A model generated the notes under the pieces. It was not told where the DNA came from, did no database searches, and was given only the letters and a program-made list of their open reading frames with translations. From FEB-25 sp963726315 (lineage in GTDB: Bacteria > Chloroflexota > Anaerolineae > Anaerolineales > UBA4823), in the NCBI GenBank assembly GCA_963726315.1, contig CAVSBZ010000004.1, positions 1 to 64,000 on the forward strand: a stretch of 64,000 bases of DNA. Reading direction: 5' to 3'. Made by a program: the position numbers and the translations under genes. Shown in pieces: positions 55,134 to 63,725 of the stretch (position 1 is its first letter; each line of letters begins with the position of its first letter).

Positions 55134-56987
55134 ATGCGAGAATCACGTTCTCCCTTCCAGAATCAAATCATGAAACGGATCGTTGACCATCCGTACTTCT
55201 TTATTTTTGAATTCATGAGTATTGGCATTGCGCTGCTGTTAGGGATCTCCTACCCTGGGCATAGCTGGCAAGCACTCATCATAGCCATTGCTCCTTTACT
55301 GCTCCGGATTATCGCAGGAAGATCACCCTTTGTGCCGACACCTTTTGACCTGCCTATCGTGGTTTTCCTCTTGATGGCTGGAGTTGGAATTTGGGCTGCT
55401 TATCAGCCAGCTATCGCTTGGCTCAAATTCTGGCTCCTTCTTTGCTCCGTGCTATTCTTTTACCTCCTTTCCCGGCAGCCAATCGATAATCTCTGGGCGG
55501 TTTCGATTGGTCTCTCACTGTTAGGTTTTGGGATCAGTATCTACTTCTTCCTCAGCAACAATTGGCAGGTACAGCCGCAAAAATTCGCATTCATTACCCA
55601 GCTCGGAACAGCCTGGATGCGAGTCCGACCAAATTTAATCCTGGCGAGTATTCATCCAAATGATATTGCTGGGATAGCAGTAATAGTCCTACCTTTTTCC
55701 CTGGCACTTACTCTAAGATTCTGGAAGAAGCATTCGCATTTCTGCAGCATCACATTTGGATTGATATCGAGCTTGATATCAGCTACTATCCTGTTGAGCG
55801 CTTCACGAGGCGCTTGGTTGGCAGTCGTGGCTACTACTATAGTGTATGCATTGTGGTGGGTAATAACTCACTGGTTACACAAGCGAACGAAGCTTGCACA
55901 CAGGACTCTTTATATGGTTGCTGCAGGAATTCTGATCTTCCTGGCATTAGGATATATTTGGATTTCTATGCACCAAAGGCTGAGACAGGTAGCAATAGGC
56001 ACGGCAGATGATTTTGTGTCCGACTCACGCTTTCACATGTTCTGGAGCGCTATAGAGCTGATAAAAGATGTACCCTTTACTGGGGGCGGTCTTGATGGCT
56101 TCCATGGCTTGTACTCAAGCTATATCATGATCAATCCAAATTACATCGTAGGCTATAGCCATAATATCTTTTTAGATGCCTCGCTCCAACAAGGTATCCT
56201 GGGTGGTTTGATGCTTTTGTGGATTTATTTAGGCATTTTAATAAAGCTTGCATCAAAACCTTTGCTGCGAACTCATTCTTATTTACGCCTCGCAGTCCTC
56301 TCTAGCCTCTTAATTATCATCATTCACGGGCTTGTGGATAATATTGTCTTGCGTTCGCTGTTCACCGTGTTTATCTTTTTCGTTCCCGGTATGGCTGTTG
56401 GTTTGGTGGCCTCTACATACCCGGAACCTCAAAAAATCCGGGTTGATAAACCGAAGACCCTCCGGCTGTCGCTGCCTGTTCTGATCGCTCTGGCTCTGGC
56501 AATTGTTTGCTTAATACTCTTTCGCCGGCCGATTATTTCCGCCTGGTATACAGATTTGGGTGCAGTTGAGATGGCAAAGGTTCAGTTGACCGATTTTCCC
56601 ACTGGCACTTGGGATGATGGGAAAAAAGCAAATCTACTAACACCGGCAAAAGAGCAATTTCAACGTGCACTCCTATATGATCCGAATAATCCACATGCTC
56701 ATTATCGCCTGGGGTTGATTGCTATGCAAGAGCGTGATTTTACCAACGCAACCAAGAATCTGGAATTGGCCATCCAGGGTGATCCGTATCACCGGGGGAT
56801 AATCAAATCCCTGGGGCTTAGCTATCTCTGGTCTGGAAATGTTGTAACCGCCCAGCCTTTGCTATCTCTCCTGCCTGAATCCAGGCAAGAAGTTGAAGTT
56901 TATTCTTGGTGGTGGGATGAACAAAACCGCCCTGACCTGGCTGTTTATGCTGAGCAGTATGTGAAAATGGTTGAATCCGGGAAGTAG
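55134..56987 (+). CDS. O-antigen ligase/Wzy-like membrane protein with C-terminal TPR region
   Basis: Membrane protein of about 617 residues. About ten helices and a Wzy_C pattern (FHMFWSAIELIKDVPFTGGGLDGFHGLYSSYI, then GYSHNIFLDASLQQGILGGLMLLWIYLG with the conserved H-N and G-x-x-G) resemble the gene at 40825. From about residue 500 the chain is soluble with two TPR-like repeats (AKEQFQRALLYDPNNPHAHYRLGLIAMQERDF, ATKNLELAIQGDPYHRGIIKSLG). Such TPR tails are frequent in Chloroflexota ligase-like proteins. ATG 55134 is used; a TTG just before it is in frame. Confidence 0.82.
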   Translation: MRESRSPFQNQIMKRIVDHPYFFIFEFMSIGIALLLGISYPGHSWQALIIAIAPLLLRIIAGRSPFVPTPFDLPIVVFLLMAGVGIWAAYQPAIAWLKFWLLLCSVLFFYLLSRQPIDNLWAVSIGLSLLGFGISIYFFLSNNWQVQPQKFAFITQLGTAWMRVRPNLILASIHPNDIAGIAVIVLPFSLALTLRFWKKHSHFCSITFGLISSLISATILLSASRGAWLAVVATTIVYALWWVITHWLHKRTKLAHRTLYMVAAGILIFLALGYIWISMHQRLRQVAIGTADDFVSDSRFHMFWSAIELIKDVPFTGGGLDGFHGLYSSYIMINPNYIVGYSHNIFLDASLQQGILGGLMLLWIYLGILIKLASKPLLRTHSYLRLAVLSSLLIIIIHGLVDNIVLRSLFTVFIFFVPGMAVGLVASTYPEPQKIRVDKPKTLRLSLPVLIALALAIVCLILFRRPIISAWYTDLGAVEMAKVQLTDFPTGTWDDGKKANLLTPAKEQFQRALLYDPNNPHAHYRLGLIAMQERDFTNATKNLELAIQGDPYHRGIIKSLGLSYLWSGNVVTAQPLLSLLPESRQEVEVYSWWWDEQNRPDLAVYAEQYVKMVESGK

Positions 56988-57025
56988 CTTTTTTTAATAG
57001 GAAATGTCCCTTTCCAGCCGTTAAT

Positions 57026-57050
57026 AAAACCCGCAATTGCGGGTTTTTTT
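57026..57050 (+). terminator. Rho-independent terminator after the Wzy-like gene
   Basis: Palindrome AAAACCCGC-AATT-GCGGGTTTT followed by further T (eight in a row in total) lies about 40 bases after the stop codon. It is the clearest factor-independent terminator in the window. Confidence 0.9.
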
Positions 57051-57146
57051 TATTAATTACGGTGTATAAGTCCATCTGTCGATGCAGGATCTTTATTTCA
57101 AGGCATTAATTTATCTGACCATAGTTCCCCGAGAATCATTTATGAA

Positions 57147-58541
57147 TTAGTCTTTTACAACAAATACTGCCGCAACCACCCACGCTATTTCTGCTAACGG
57201 AAGCAACCAGCCCATTGAAGGTGCACTGATTGTGATTGGGGTTGCCAATAAGATCGCCAGTGGCACGAATATAAGCGGGAGGAATAATCCAGCCAGCTCA
57301 ACCAAGTTGCTGTTATCGTCTGAAGGTAATTTACTTCTATAAGTTGCCCACATGAGAAAAGTAAAACCTATCAGGTATAGTGCTATTGCCCCAACTAGCA
57401 AAACCTTCATAGCTGCAGGTCGAGTGTCGAAACCACTGCTCATGGTCGCCCAGTGTAAAAGTGCGAATAACAATCCTAATAGTATTCCGCCTAATACCAG
57501 CCGGTAGAAGATTTTTCCTCCCGCTTTAGCAGACTGCTGTCCCATTGTGCGCAGTTTTACCGCCAATTGTGGTCCCAGCACAACAGCCAGAGCCATGACT
57601 AGAAATGGAAGGTACTGTCTGAATACTTCCATTAAGCTGGGTCCTGGCTCAGAGAATGGCAAGGTTCCGCCCATGTAAACCCCCAGATATACAAATGGAA
57701 ATCCGCCCAAAATCGGAACGACCATCGCTAACCCTAACGCGGTGGAAAACCGCTTTGTGCGCATCATCATAACCGTGGCGGCGAAAGCTAATGTGACCAG
57801 CCATATCCAAGCAAGTGATTTTTGTAAGGAGGGAACAAACTCCAAAAAATAGATCCAGATAATGGTCATTGATGGGATCGCCGCCAGCAACCCACGCATT
57901 CGGTCTTTACATGCAATTTTATATAGTAGATAGGCTAACAGCAATGGAATTACGATTACCTGGGATTCGTACAGCCAATTATGATTGATCGTGACCGTTG
58001 AGAAAAGTTCATTCCATGCGATACTCAGCAGCGCAAACCCAACCCAAAACATATACACGATCCAGCTGGCGGTCCAGATTTTCCAGCCCCTAAATAAACT
58101 AAATATAAACACACCTAATAATAATAAACAAAACCCGGTTAGAAATAAATTACCAAGCAAATTCGAATTTACCCCTGTCACCCCACTGATTAATTCAGTT
58201 ACCACCAGGATGATACCAAATATAAGATGCGGTAGTCCTGCCAAGACAGACGTGCCCCATCCTTCACCTGGTATGTTCACCCCGACCGTTCCACCCCCTC
58301 CCATGCTCGAAACGGCTACCGGTTTGCCTTCTCCCGCGCTTATTGACCAAATATACACACCCACTAGGCTGCCTGGCAGGCGCATCAGCTCACGCAAGAT
58401 AAAACCTGCTAACACACCCTGCGCCTTCGCTTCCTCCAATCCTTCAAGAAACACCGCTTCCATCTCATTCGCAAACCGGACGTGGAAAGATCGGGGATAT
58501 AGCTTTAATGCCAATGTGTATAGTCTGATTATCCACTTCAT
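57147..58541 (-). CDS. Multi-helix membrane protein paired with a PadR regulator
   Basis: Integral membrane protein of 464 residues with about ten hydrophobic helices. The N-terminus (IRLYTLALKLYPRSFHVRFANEMEAVFLEGLEEA) is a short cytoplasmic segment of a type often found in PadR-linked permease-like proteins, where LYP-R-F-x-x-x-F-x-x-E-M is the recurring pattern; this is known to me as an association, not a function. No transporter ATPase adjoins. Its start overlaps the end of the PadR gene by 4 bases (ATGA), so the two are translated together. Probably a PadR-controlled stress or envelope function. Confidence 0.7.
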   Translation of the reverse strand: MKWIIRLYTLALKLYPRSFHVRFANEMEAVFLEGLEEAKAQGVLAGFILRELMRLPGSLVGVYIWSISAGEGKPVAVSSMGGGGTVGVNIPGEGWGTSVLAGLPHLIFGIILVVTELISGVTGVNSNLLGNLFLTGFCLLLLGVFIFSLFRGWKIWTASWIVYMFWVGFALLSIAWNELFSTVTINHNWLYESQVIVIPLLLAYLLYKIACKDRMRGLLAAIPSMTIIWIYFLEFVPSLQKSLAWIWLVTLAFAATVMMMRTKRFSTALGLAMVVPILGGFPFVYLGVYMGGTLPFSEPGPSLMEVFRQYLPFLVMALAVVLGPQLAVKLRTMGQQSAKAGGKIFYRLVLGGILLGLLFALLHWATMSSGFDTRPAAMKVLLVGAIALYLIGFTFLMWATYRSKLPSDDNSNLVELAGLFLPLIFVPLAILLATPITISAPSMGWLLPLAEIAWVVAAVFVVKD

Positions 58542-58882
58542 GAATGCTGCTCACCTTCTGCATGAACCCTGATGTTCACTACATGCAATAAGTGCTTCAT
58601 TCGACCCACCTCAGCGTCGAATACCTCCAACCCAGAGTGCGTCAATCGATAGGCTTTCTTACCTCGCGACCCATCCATCGATTTAGTCTGCTCGATTAAA
58701 CCTTGGTCTAACAACCGGTATATCGCACCATATAATGTACCCGTGGATAGCATGACTTGTTTGCCGCTTAGTTCAGCTATATCTTTTAATATCGCGTAGC
58801 CGTGCTTCTCACCGCCTCTCAACGAAAGCAATATGTAAAGAGTTGGTTCTTGCAAAGGAAGAAAACTATTCATATTGGTCAT
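58538..58882 (-). CDS. PadR-family transcriptional regulator
   Basis: A 114-residue winged-helix repressor of the short PadR subfamily: LYILLSLRGGEKHGYAILKDI, then the recognition region STGTLYGAIYRLLDQGLIEQ and the wing/dimer region GKKAYRLTHSGLEVF. A good ribosome-binding site (AGGTGAG) precedes the ATG. A dyad just downstream of its -10 box suggests it represses itself and the membrane gene it overlaps. It is flanked by the AsnB gene, transcribed on the same strand but 203 bases upstream of this start. Confidence 0.9.
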   Translation of the reverse strand: MTNMNSFLPLQEPTLYILLSLRGGEKHGYAILKDIAELSGKQVMLSTGTLYGAIYRLLDQGLIEQTKSMDGSRGKKAYRLTHSGLEVFDAEVGRMKHLLHVVNIRVHAEGEQHS

Positions 58883-58897
58883 ATCTCACCTACCGAC

Positions 58898-58914
58898 ATG
58901 TCAATCATTGACAT
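58898..58914 (-). promoter_or_regulatory. PadR operator overlapping the promoter
   Basis: ATGTCA-N5-TGACAT is a perfect dyad of the ATGT-N8/9-ACAT type used by PadR repressors. On the minus strand TATAAT (58917-58922) lies 2 bases upstream of it, and TTGCAT at 58940-58945 is spaced 17 bases further up, so the dyad covers the likely transcription start. Autorepression is the natural reading. Confidence 0.7.
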
Positions 58915-59085
58915 ATATTATAATTAATCCTCCCCAATTATGCAAGTACTTCTAAATACCTGGCATCTTTTCACCCTCCACCTTCGATAAATTCACTCCA
59001 GGTATTAATTCGTTTATTCACAAACACAATTGGATATCGGATCTTTAGCAGAATTCGTGATTTATATAAGAATCACTGCACATTA

Positions 59086-60222
59086 TCAGCGCTCGATATA
59101 TTTGATTATTGGGGAAATAATTGGTTTTAATTGATAATGCTTGACAAACATCTGGTGGATTAATTGGATTGATAATATGCCTGCTACTGCCATAGAATCT
59201 ACCTCACCAAGCGTGCTCGAGCTGGATGCTTTTTGTATCATTGCCTTGACCGCTTGAGAGTTGAAGTAGTCGCTCTCATCGACGCACTGTTCAGATAGTA
59301 GTTCCTTAACATAGTCCGGGGACTTTGAAAAGAAACACTGGTTTATAGGTGCGCGGTACGGTTTCTTTACTTTATTCCAGATTTTAGTCGGTAGTAGTTT
59401 TACTCCCAAGCGCTTCAACAACCATTTTTCGATTAGGCTGTGTAATTTTACATTATCAGGTAGACGATCACAGAAATCGATGATGCGATAATCCAGGTAA
59501 GGTTGGCGTGCCTCTACCGAATTTCCCATTGCCATGCGATCGCCTTGGGAGGACAATAGATAAGGAGATAAAAAAGTTGTTATCTCAAGGTATTGAGCTT
59601 CAGCTAAATGCGACCATTTTGAGTAATTTTCCGGAAAGGTATCAACAGGCGTAAGCTTTACCTGTTCTCTGTTGCGAAGAAAACGGGTAGTTCGTGCCGT
59701 GTTGTTCCACCGAAGTGCATGTGAATAAATTGGAGAATCCGTCTCCATTAATCCTTTTCTAAAAAACGCTTTTAGATATTCATCCGGTGCAGTAGAAAAA
59801 CCCCCGATATCTTGATACAGGCGTTTGAATAATAGGGGTCTGATGGTGGATTCAGGATTTCTTGCCCAAAAGCGACGCAATTTCATTTCCTTAAAAATAT
59901 CGTAGCCAGCCAAGAACTCATCTGCTCCTTCTCCAGTGAGCACCACTTTATACCCAAAATCTCTCACCATTTTAGAAAGTAAAAACATGGGAGCAGGTGC
60001 AGTACGTAAAACCGGCGTTTCTGTATGCCAGATTACTTCCGGAAAAATTTCCCCCACATCTTCGTAGCTACAATTTATCACATGATGTCTGGCATCGAAA
60101 TAATCTGCCACTTCAAGCTGGAATTCGCTCTCATCAAATTCGGGGTCAGAAAACGAGATGGAAAAAGTCTCCAGTGGATAACTGGAATGCGACCGAATTA
60201 ATGACGTAATGATCGATAAGTC
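59086..60222 (-). CDS. asnB: AsnB-like asparagine synthetase/amidotransferase, C-terminal synthetase part (frameshifted)
   Basis: Synthetase domain of a class II amidotransferase, read after a one-base frameshift at 60223. It starts DLSIITSLIRSHSSYPLETFS and continues with DYFDARHHVIN, LSKMVRDFGYKVVLTGEGADEFLAGYDIF (adenylate-binding core) and YLLSSQGDRMAMGNSVEARQPYLDYRIIDF. The PP-loop should read SGGLDSS; across the join it reads SGGL-D-L-S, so a Ser is also replaced by Leu (TTA for TCA). The open frame has a GTG at 60111, but the real domain begins 37 codons earlier. Confidence 0.87.
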   Translation of the reverse strand, partial: DLSIITSLIRSHSSYPLETFSISFSDPEFDESEFQLEVADYFDARHHVINCSYEDVGEIFPEVIWHTETPVLRTAPAPMFLLSKMVRDFGYKVVLTGEGADEFLAGYDIFKEMKLRRFWARNPESTIRPLLFKRLYQDIGGFSTAPDEYLKAFFRKGLMETDSPIYSHALRWNNTARTTRFLRNREQVKLTPVDTFPENYSKWSHLAEAQYLEITTFLSPYLLSSQGDRMAMGNSVEARQPYLDYRIIDFCDRLPDNVKLHSLIEKWLLKRLGVKLLPTKIWNKVKKPYRAPINQCFFSKSPDYVKELLSEQCVDESDYFNSQAVKAMIQKASSSSTLGEVDSMAVAGILSIQLIHQMFVKHYQLKPIISPIIKYIER

Positions 60223-61024
60223 TCAGTCCTCCACTCAAGTAAACCCCTACCGGAACATCTGATCTTAATCGCAGGCGGACCGAATCGATGAGCAAACTTT
60301 CAAGTTCATCAAGACATTCATTTTCGCTGCGGGATGGAATTTGCTCGGTGAATTCCAATGACCACCAGCGTTCCACAGAAATCTGCTCGCCCTTTGTAAT
60401 TAAGTAATGACCCGGGGGTAGTTCATTTATGCCGGTAAATATTGATTTTGGGCTTTGCACGCTCCAAAATGTAAACACCTGCTGTAGAGCAATTGGATCG
60501 ATTTCTGCTCGAATGCCAGGATAAGCTAAAATTGCTTTGATTTCCGAACCGAATATCAGCTTTTTATCATGGATGCAATAAAAGAGCGGTGTAATCCCAA
60601 CCCGGTCCCGTGCTAAAAATAGGGAATGATTAACATTGTCCCATATAGCAAATGAGAATTGTCCATTCAATCGATCAAGGCAAGCAACCCCATATTCCTC
60701 ATATGCATGCAATAAAGTTTCTGTGTCGCTCTTCGTCTTAAATTGATGTCCCTTTCGTTCAAGCTCCTTCCTCAATTCGATATAGTTGAAGATTTCACCA
60801 TTTAAGACAATCCATAAGGTCTCGTCCTCGTTGCTGATGGGCTGATCCCCAGTGTCCAGGTCGATAATACTAAGTCGCGCATTTCCCAGTGCAGTATTTT
60901 CGTCAGAATAGATCCCCATCCCATCAGGCCCGCGATGGCGGACCATTTCTAACATTTGCTGAATTACCGTTCGATCGGTTCGATTAGATGGTGTTAGGTT
61001 GAGAACCCCGCATATACCGCACAC
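60146..61024 (-). CDS. asnB: AsnB-like amidotransferase, N-terminal glutaminase part (frameshifted)
   Basis: Class II glutamine amidotransferase domain of an AsnB-like enzyme. The mature N-terminus has the catalytic Cys2 (M-C-G-I-C-G), followed by RHRGPDGMG, LGNARLSIIDL, VLNGEIFNY and SDTETLLHAYEEYG. The start is GTG, one base after the stop of the acyl ligase, so translation is coupled. The frame continues past YLSGGL into nonsense because of one extra base at 60223 (minus-strand CTG-A-GAC). Full length would be about 645 residues. Enzymes of this type in EPS loci amidate or transfer amino groups; the substrate is unknown. Confidence 0.9.
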   Translation of the reverse strand: MCGICGVLNLTPSNRTDRTVIQQMLEMVRHRGPDGMGIYSDENTALGNARLSIIDLDTGDQPISNEDETLWIVLNGEIFNYIELRKELERKGHQFKTKSDTETLLHAYEEYGVACLDRLNGQFSFAIWDNVNHSLFLARDRVGITPLFYCIHDKKLIFGSEIKAILAYPGIRAEIDPIALQQVFTFWSVQSPKSIFTGINELPPGHYLITKGEQISVERWWSLEFTEQIPSRSENECLDELESLLIDSVRLRLRSDVPVGVYLSGGLRLIDHYVINSVAFQLSTGDFFHLVF

Positions 61025-61025
61025 T

Positions 61026-62240
61026 TTATGCAGTTCCGTATTTTCTTAGTTCTGATTTAATCACCTTACCATGCGCATTCATCGGGAAGGATTTAATAAC
61101 GCTTATCTCTTGCGGCCATTCGTGCCTGGGCAAGTGGGCATGACAATGATCCATGACCACCTCGGGCATAAGGATTGATCCGTTGCATAATATAATGAAA
61201 ATCTTTATCTTTTCCCCGGCATAATCATCCGGAACTCCAACTGCAGCTGCAGCAACCACATCTGTAATCTGCAGCACACAAGACTCAATTTCATAGCTGC
61301 TGACACGATGCCCATATGATTTTATAAAATCGCTTTTTCTATCTACAATATAAAGAAAACCTTCTTCATCTATAACTGCCATATCCCCAGTATAAAGGAT
61401 GCCATTCGAAAACTTTTCTCGTGTTGCTTCCAGATCATTATAATACCCAGGGGATATATTCTCACCACGGGCAATAATTTCACCTATCTCTCCAGGTTGA
61501 ACGTGTTCACCATCTTCTTCCCTCACAACGGATAGTTTAACTCCAGGTATGCCTTTACCAATCGAGCCAAATTTTGAGTCAAGCAGCTCAGGTGGAAGAT
61601 ATGACAAACGGGCAGTTGCTTCGGTTTGACCATACATCACATAAACTTTTGTTGATGGATGTGAATCAATCAGCTCTCTTAACAAGGCATCATGTAGTTT
61701 CCCCCCCGCCTGCTGAATTTTCTTCAGATGAGGTAAGCTTCGATTTGGAAATGTTGAGTTTCGGAGTAATATTTGGTATGTCGTGGGTACCCCTGCAAAG
61801 CCAGTGCAGCTCGTTGTTTCCATCAGGTCGAGCACCGTCTCAGGATAGATAAAAGAATTCCCTAGGATGAGACTCGCACCTACCCGCAGGTGGGTATGTA
61901 ATAATGAAGTGCCAAAACAGTAGAAAAATGGTAATACGACCATCATTCGTTCTTCAGAGCTAAGCTCTAAATAGTTGATGATTGATTCGGTATTCGCCTG
62001 GATATTGCGGTGGGTAATTCTAACGGCTCTCGGCTGAGCTGTCGTACCAGAGGTGAACATTAATGCCGCATCGCGATCGATGTCAAAATCTGGGTTGGAG
62101 TCTTCCCAAGGATGAGACTCAACTTGCAGGAGTTGTTCATCAAGGATGTAGTATGGGAATTCCTCACAGTAGGATCGAAATTTATGATAAATAGATTTTT
62201 CAACAAATAAGAATTCTACATCCAGCAAACGCCATATGGT
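61026..62240 (-). CDS. AMP-forming acyl-CoA/acyl-ACP ligase, main part (frameshifted)
   Basis: Adenylate-forming enzyme. After the frameshift at 62241 it reads TIWRLLDVEFLFVEKS, then the AMP motif LMFTSGTTAQPRAVRITHRN, the YGQTEATARLSYLPPE core, YTGDMAVIDEEGFLYIVDRKSDFIKSYGHRVSSYEIE and the C-terminal subdomain ending with the catalytic Lys (MNAHGKVIKSEL). The family resembles acyl ligases found in exosortase-type EPS loci (TIGR03098). It ends one base before the asnB start. The ACP at 51526 is the likely acyl acceptor (inference). Confidence 0.87.
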   Translation of the reverse strand, partial: TIWRLLDVEFLFVEKSIYHKFRSYCEEFPYYILDEQLLQVESHPWEDSNPDFDIDRDAALMFTSGTTAQPRAVRITHRNIQANTESIINYLELSSEERMMVVLPFFYCFGTSLLHTHLRVGASLILGNSFIYPETVLDLMETTSCTGFAGVPTTYQILLRNSTFPNRSLPHLKKIQQAGGKLHDALLRELIDSHPSTKVYVMYGQTEATARLSYLPPELLDSKFGSIGKGIPGVKLSVVREEDGEHVQPGEIGEIIARGENISPGYYNDLEATREKFSNGILYTGDMAVIDEEGFLYIVDRKSDFIKSYGHRVSSYEIESCVLQITDVVAAAAVGVPDDYAGEKIKIFIILCNGSILMPEVVMDHCHAHLPRHEWPQEISVIKSFPMNAHGKVIKSELRKYGTA

Positions 62241-62508
62241 CTTTAAAGTCATCCTTTGAGACCAATGTGGAAATTGGCACGGCAACTGCGCCTAACTTTA
62301 AGGTGGCTAGATAAGCAGCAGCCCAATAGGGTGAATTAGCACTCCAAACTGCCACCCTGTCACCAGGCTCAACGCCCTTAGCTCTCATTTCATCCATCAA
62401 GTATGAACAAACACTCTTAAGTAATCCATAGGATACTTTTGTGTTTTTGGTGATAAATGCCAATAAATCATCTTTTGATGAATTTAGCAGGTAGTCCGTT
62501 GTGTTCAT
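62200..62508 (-). CDS. AMP-forming acyl-CoA/acyl-ACP ligase, N-terminal part (frameshifted)
   Basis: N-terminal subdomain of the ligase: KTKVSYGLLKSVCSYLMDEMRAKGVEPGDRVAVWSANSPYWAAAYLATLKLGAVAVPISTLVSKDDFK. An extra G at 62241 (minus strand AAA-G-ACC) shifts the frame; without it the next residues are the TIWRLLDVEFL of the main part. Codons after that point here are spurious. Joined length is about 494 residues, somewhat short for the family. Confidence 0.84.
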   Translation of the reverse strand: MNTTDYLLNSSKDDLLAFITKNTKVSYGLLKSVCSYLMDEMRAKGVEPGDRVAVWSANSPYWAAAYLATLKLGAVAVPISTLVSKDDFKDHMAFAGCRILIC

Positions 62509-62604
62509 AATAAATTGGATTCAGAGAATTATTGTTTCTTTTTTTTAGCTCAACTCTCTCTAACTTTTCTGGATAATCAATCTCAAAAAATGATCACTTA
62601 TGCG

Positions 62605-63708
62605 TTAGCTGAACAAATACCGATAGTATTGTTTTGCAGGAGACCTGCGAAAAGTTTGCATAATGATGATGGGTATCCCAAGACCCACCACGACTAATAT
62701 GGGAACGAACACAATCGGAAAGGCTAATAACTTGGGAATAATTTTATAGATTATCCGTGCTGTAAATTCGATGATTGGATAGTGAATCAGGTAAATTCCA
62801 TACGACATGACACCCAGCTGAGCTAAGCGGCTCGAGAATGGAACGGTTACCAGTGCCAGGAACCATAAAATAAATGTGGTTGCATACAGGTTATAGGTGA
62901 TGGTTCCATTGTACGCACCCCAGGTTTGCAGGGTTGACTGCAACAGGTAATCAGCTTCGAGAATATTCAGCAAGCCGGTTAATACAACTAAACCGAACAA
63001 TAAAACCCTGTATTTCAACAACCATTGAGTGAAACCTTGAATATGGAAACCCGCAGAAATACCAAGTGTGAAAAAGAATATCCATTGAAAAGGTAACCAC
63101 AAAGGAAATAACCTCGAGATATTCCCAACCCATGGTGAACCCATACCCGCATACCCTAAATAAGTGAGCCCTACAGGGATCAGTTGGATTATTCCAGAGA
63201 TTACCAGGATCAGCTTCCAATTCCATTGCACTAATCTCACCAAAATGGGCGAGATTAAGTAGCAGGAACATAAAGCCGGTATAAACCAGAACGGTCCAAC
63301 TACACCTTTCGTTGCGAACAGAATAAAATACTCCAATGGAGGATAGGTATTTCCTTGTAATAAATCTGCTCCAATAAAGACAATCGACCAAATGAGATAT
63401 GGAATAAGCAGCGTTTTGATCCGTCTCCAGACAAAAGCCCAATTGAGTGGATTTCGTTTATCGAGTGCTGCATAGCTGACGAAGAAGCCGGAAACGAAAA
63501 AAAATGCCGGTACACAAAACGTGGCAATTTGCCGTAGAGATAAGAGAAAGTAGTGCGAAAAGGATCCGAGCTGAGACCAATCAGGTGATACTACCGGTCG
63601 AAAAGCATCTGCCCACAGAAATAAACCAATCTGTCCAAACCCCGCTGCATGGTTAACGACAACCGCGAAAATTGCCAAACCATTCAGGAGAAGAAGACGT
63701 TTGTACAC
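62605..63708 (-). CDS. Acyltransferase-3 family membrane protein
   Basis: Integral membrane O-acyltransferase of 367 residues with about ten helices. It shows LNGLAIFAVVVNHAAGFG (the His of the R/N-x10-H active-site region), FCVPAFFFVSGFFVSYAALDKRN and RRIKTLLIPYLIWSIVFIG, all typical of the OafA/WecH/NolL group. It would acylate a glycan or lipid-linked intermediate using cytosolic acyl-CoA or ACP. It is separated from the acyl ligase by 96 bases on the same strand. The start has no obvious ribosome-binding site. Confidence 0.85.
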   Translation of the reverse strand: MYKRLLLLNGLAIFAVVVNHAAGFGQIGLFLWADAFRPVVSPDWSQLGSFSHYFLLSLRQIATFCVPAFFFVSGFFVSYAALDKRNPLNWAFVWRRIKTLLIPYLIWSIVFIGADLLQGNTYPPLEYFILFATKGVVGPFWFIPALCSCYLISPILVRLVQWNWKLILVISGIIQLIPVGLTYLGYAGMGSPWVGNISRLFPLWLPFQWIFFFTLGISAGFHIQGFTQWLLKYRVLLFGLVVLTGLLNILEADYLLQSTLQTWGAYNGTITYNLYATTFILWFLALVTVPFSSRLAQLGVMSYGIYLIHYPIIEFTARIIYKIIPKLLAFPIVFVPILVVVGLGIPIIIMQTFRRSPAKQYYRYLFS

Positions 63709-63725
63709 AGCCGATCCAGTTTTTG

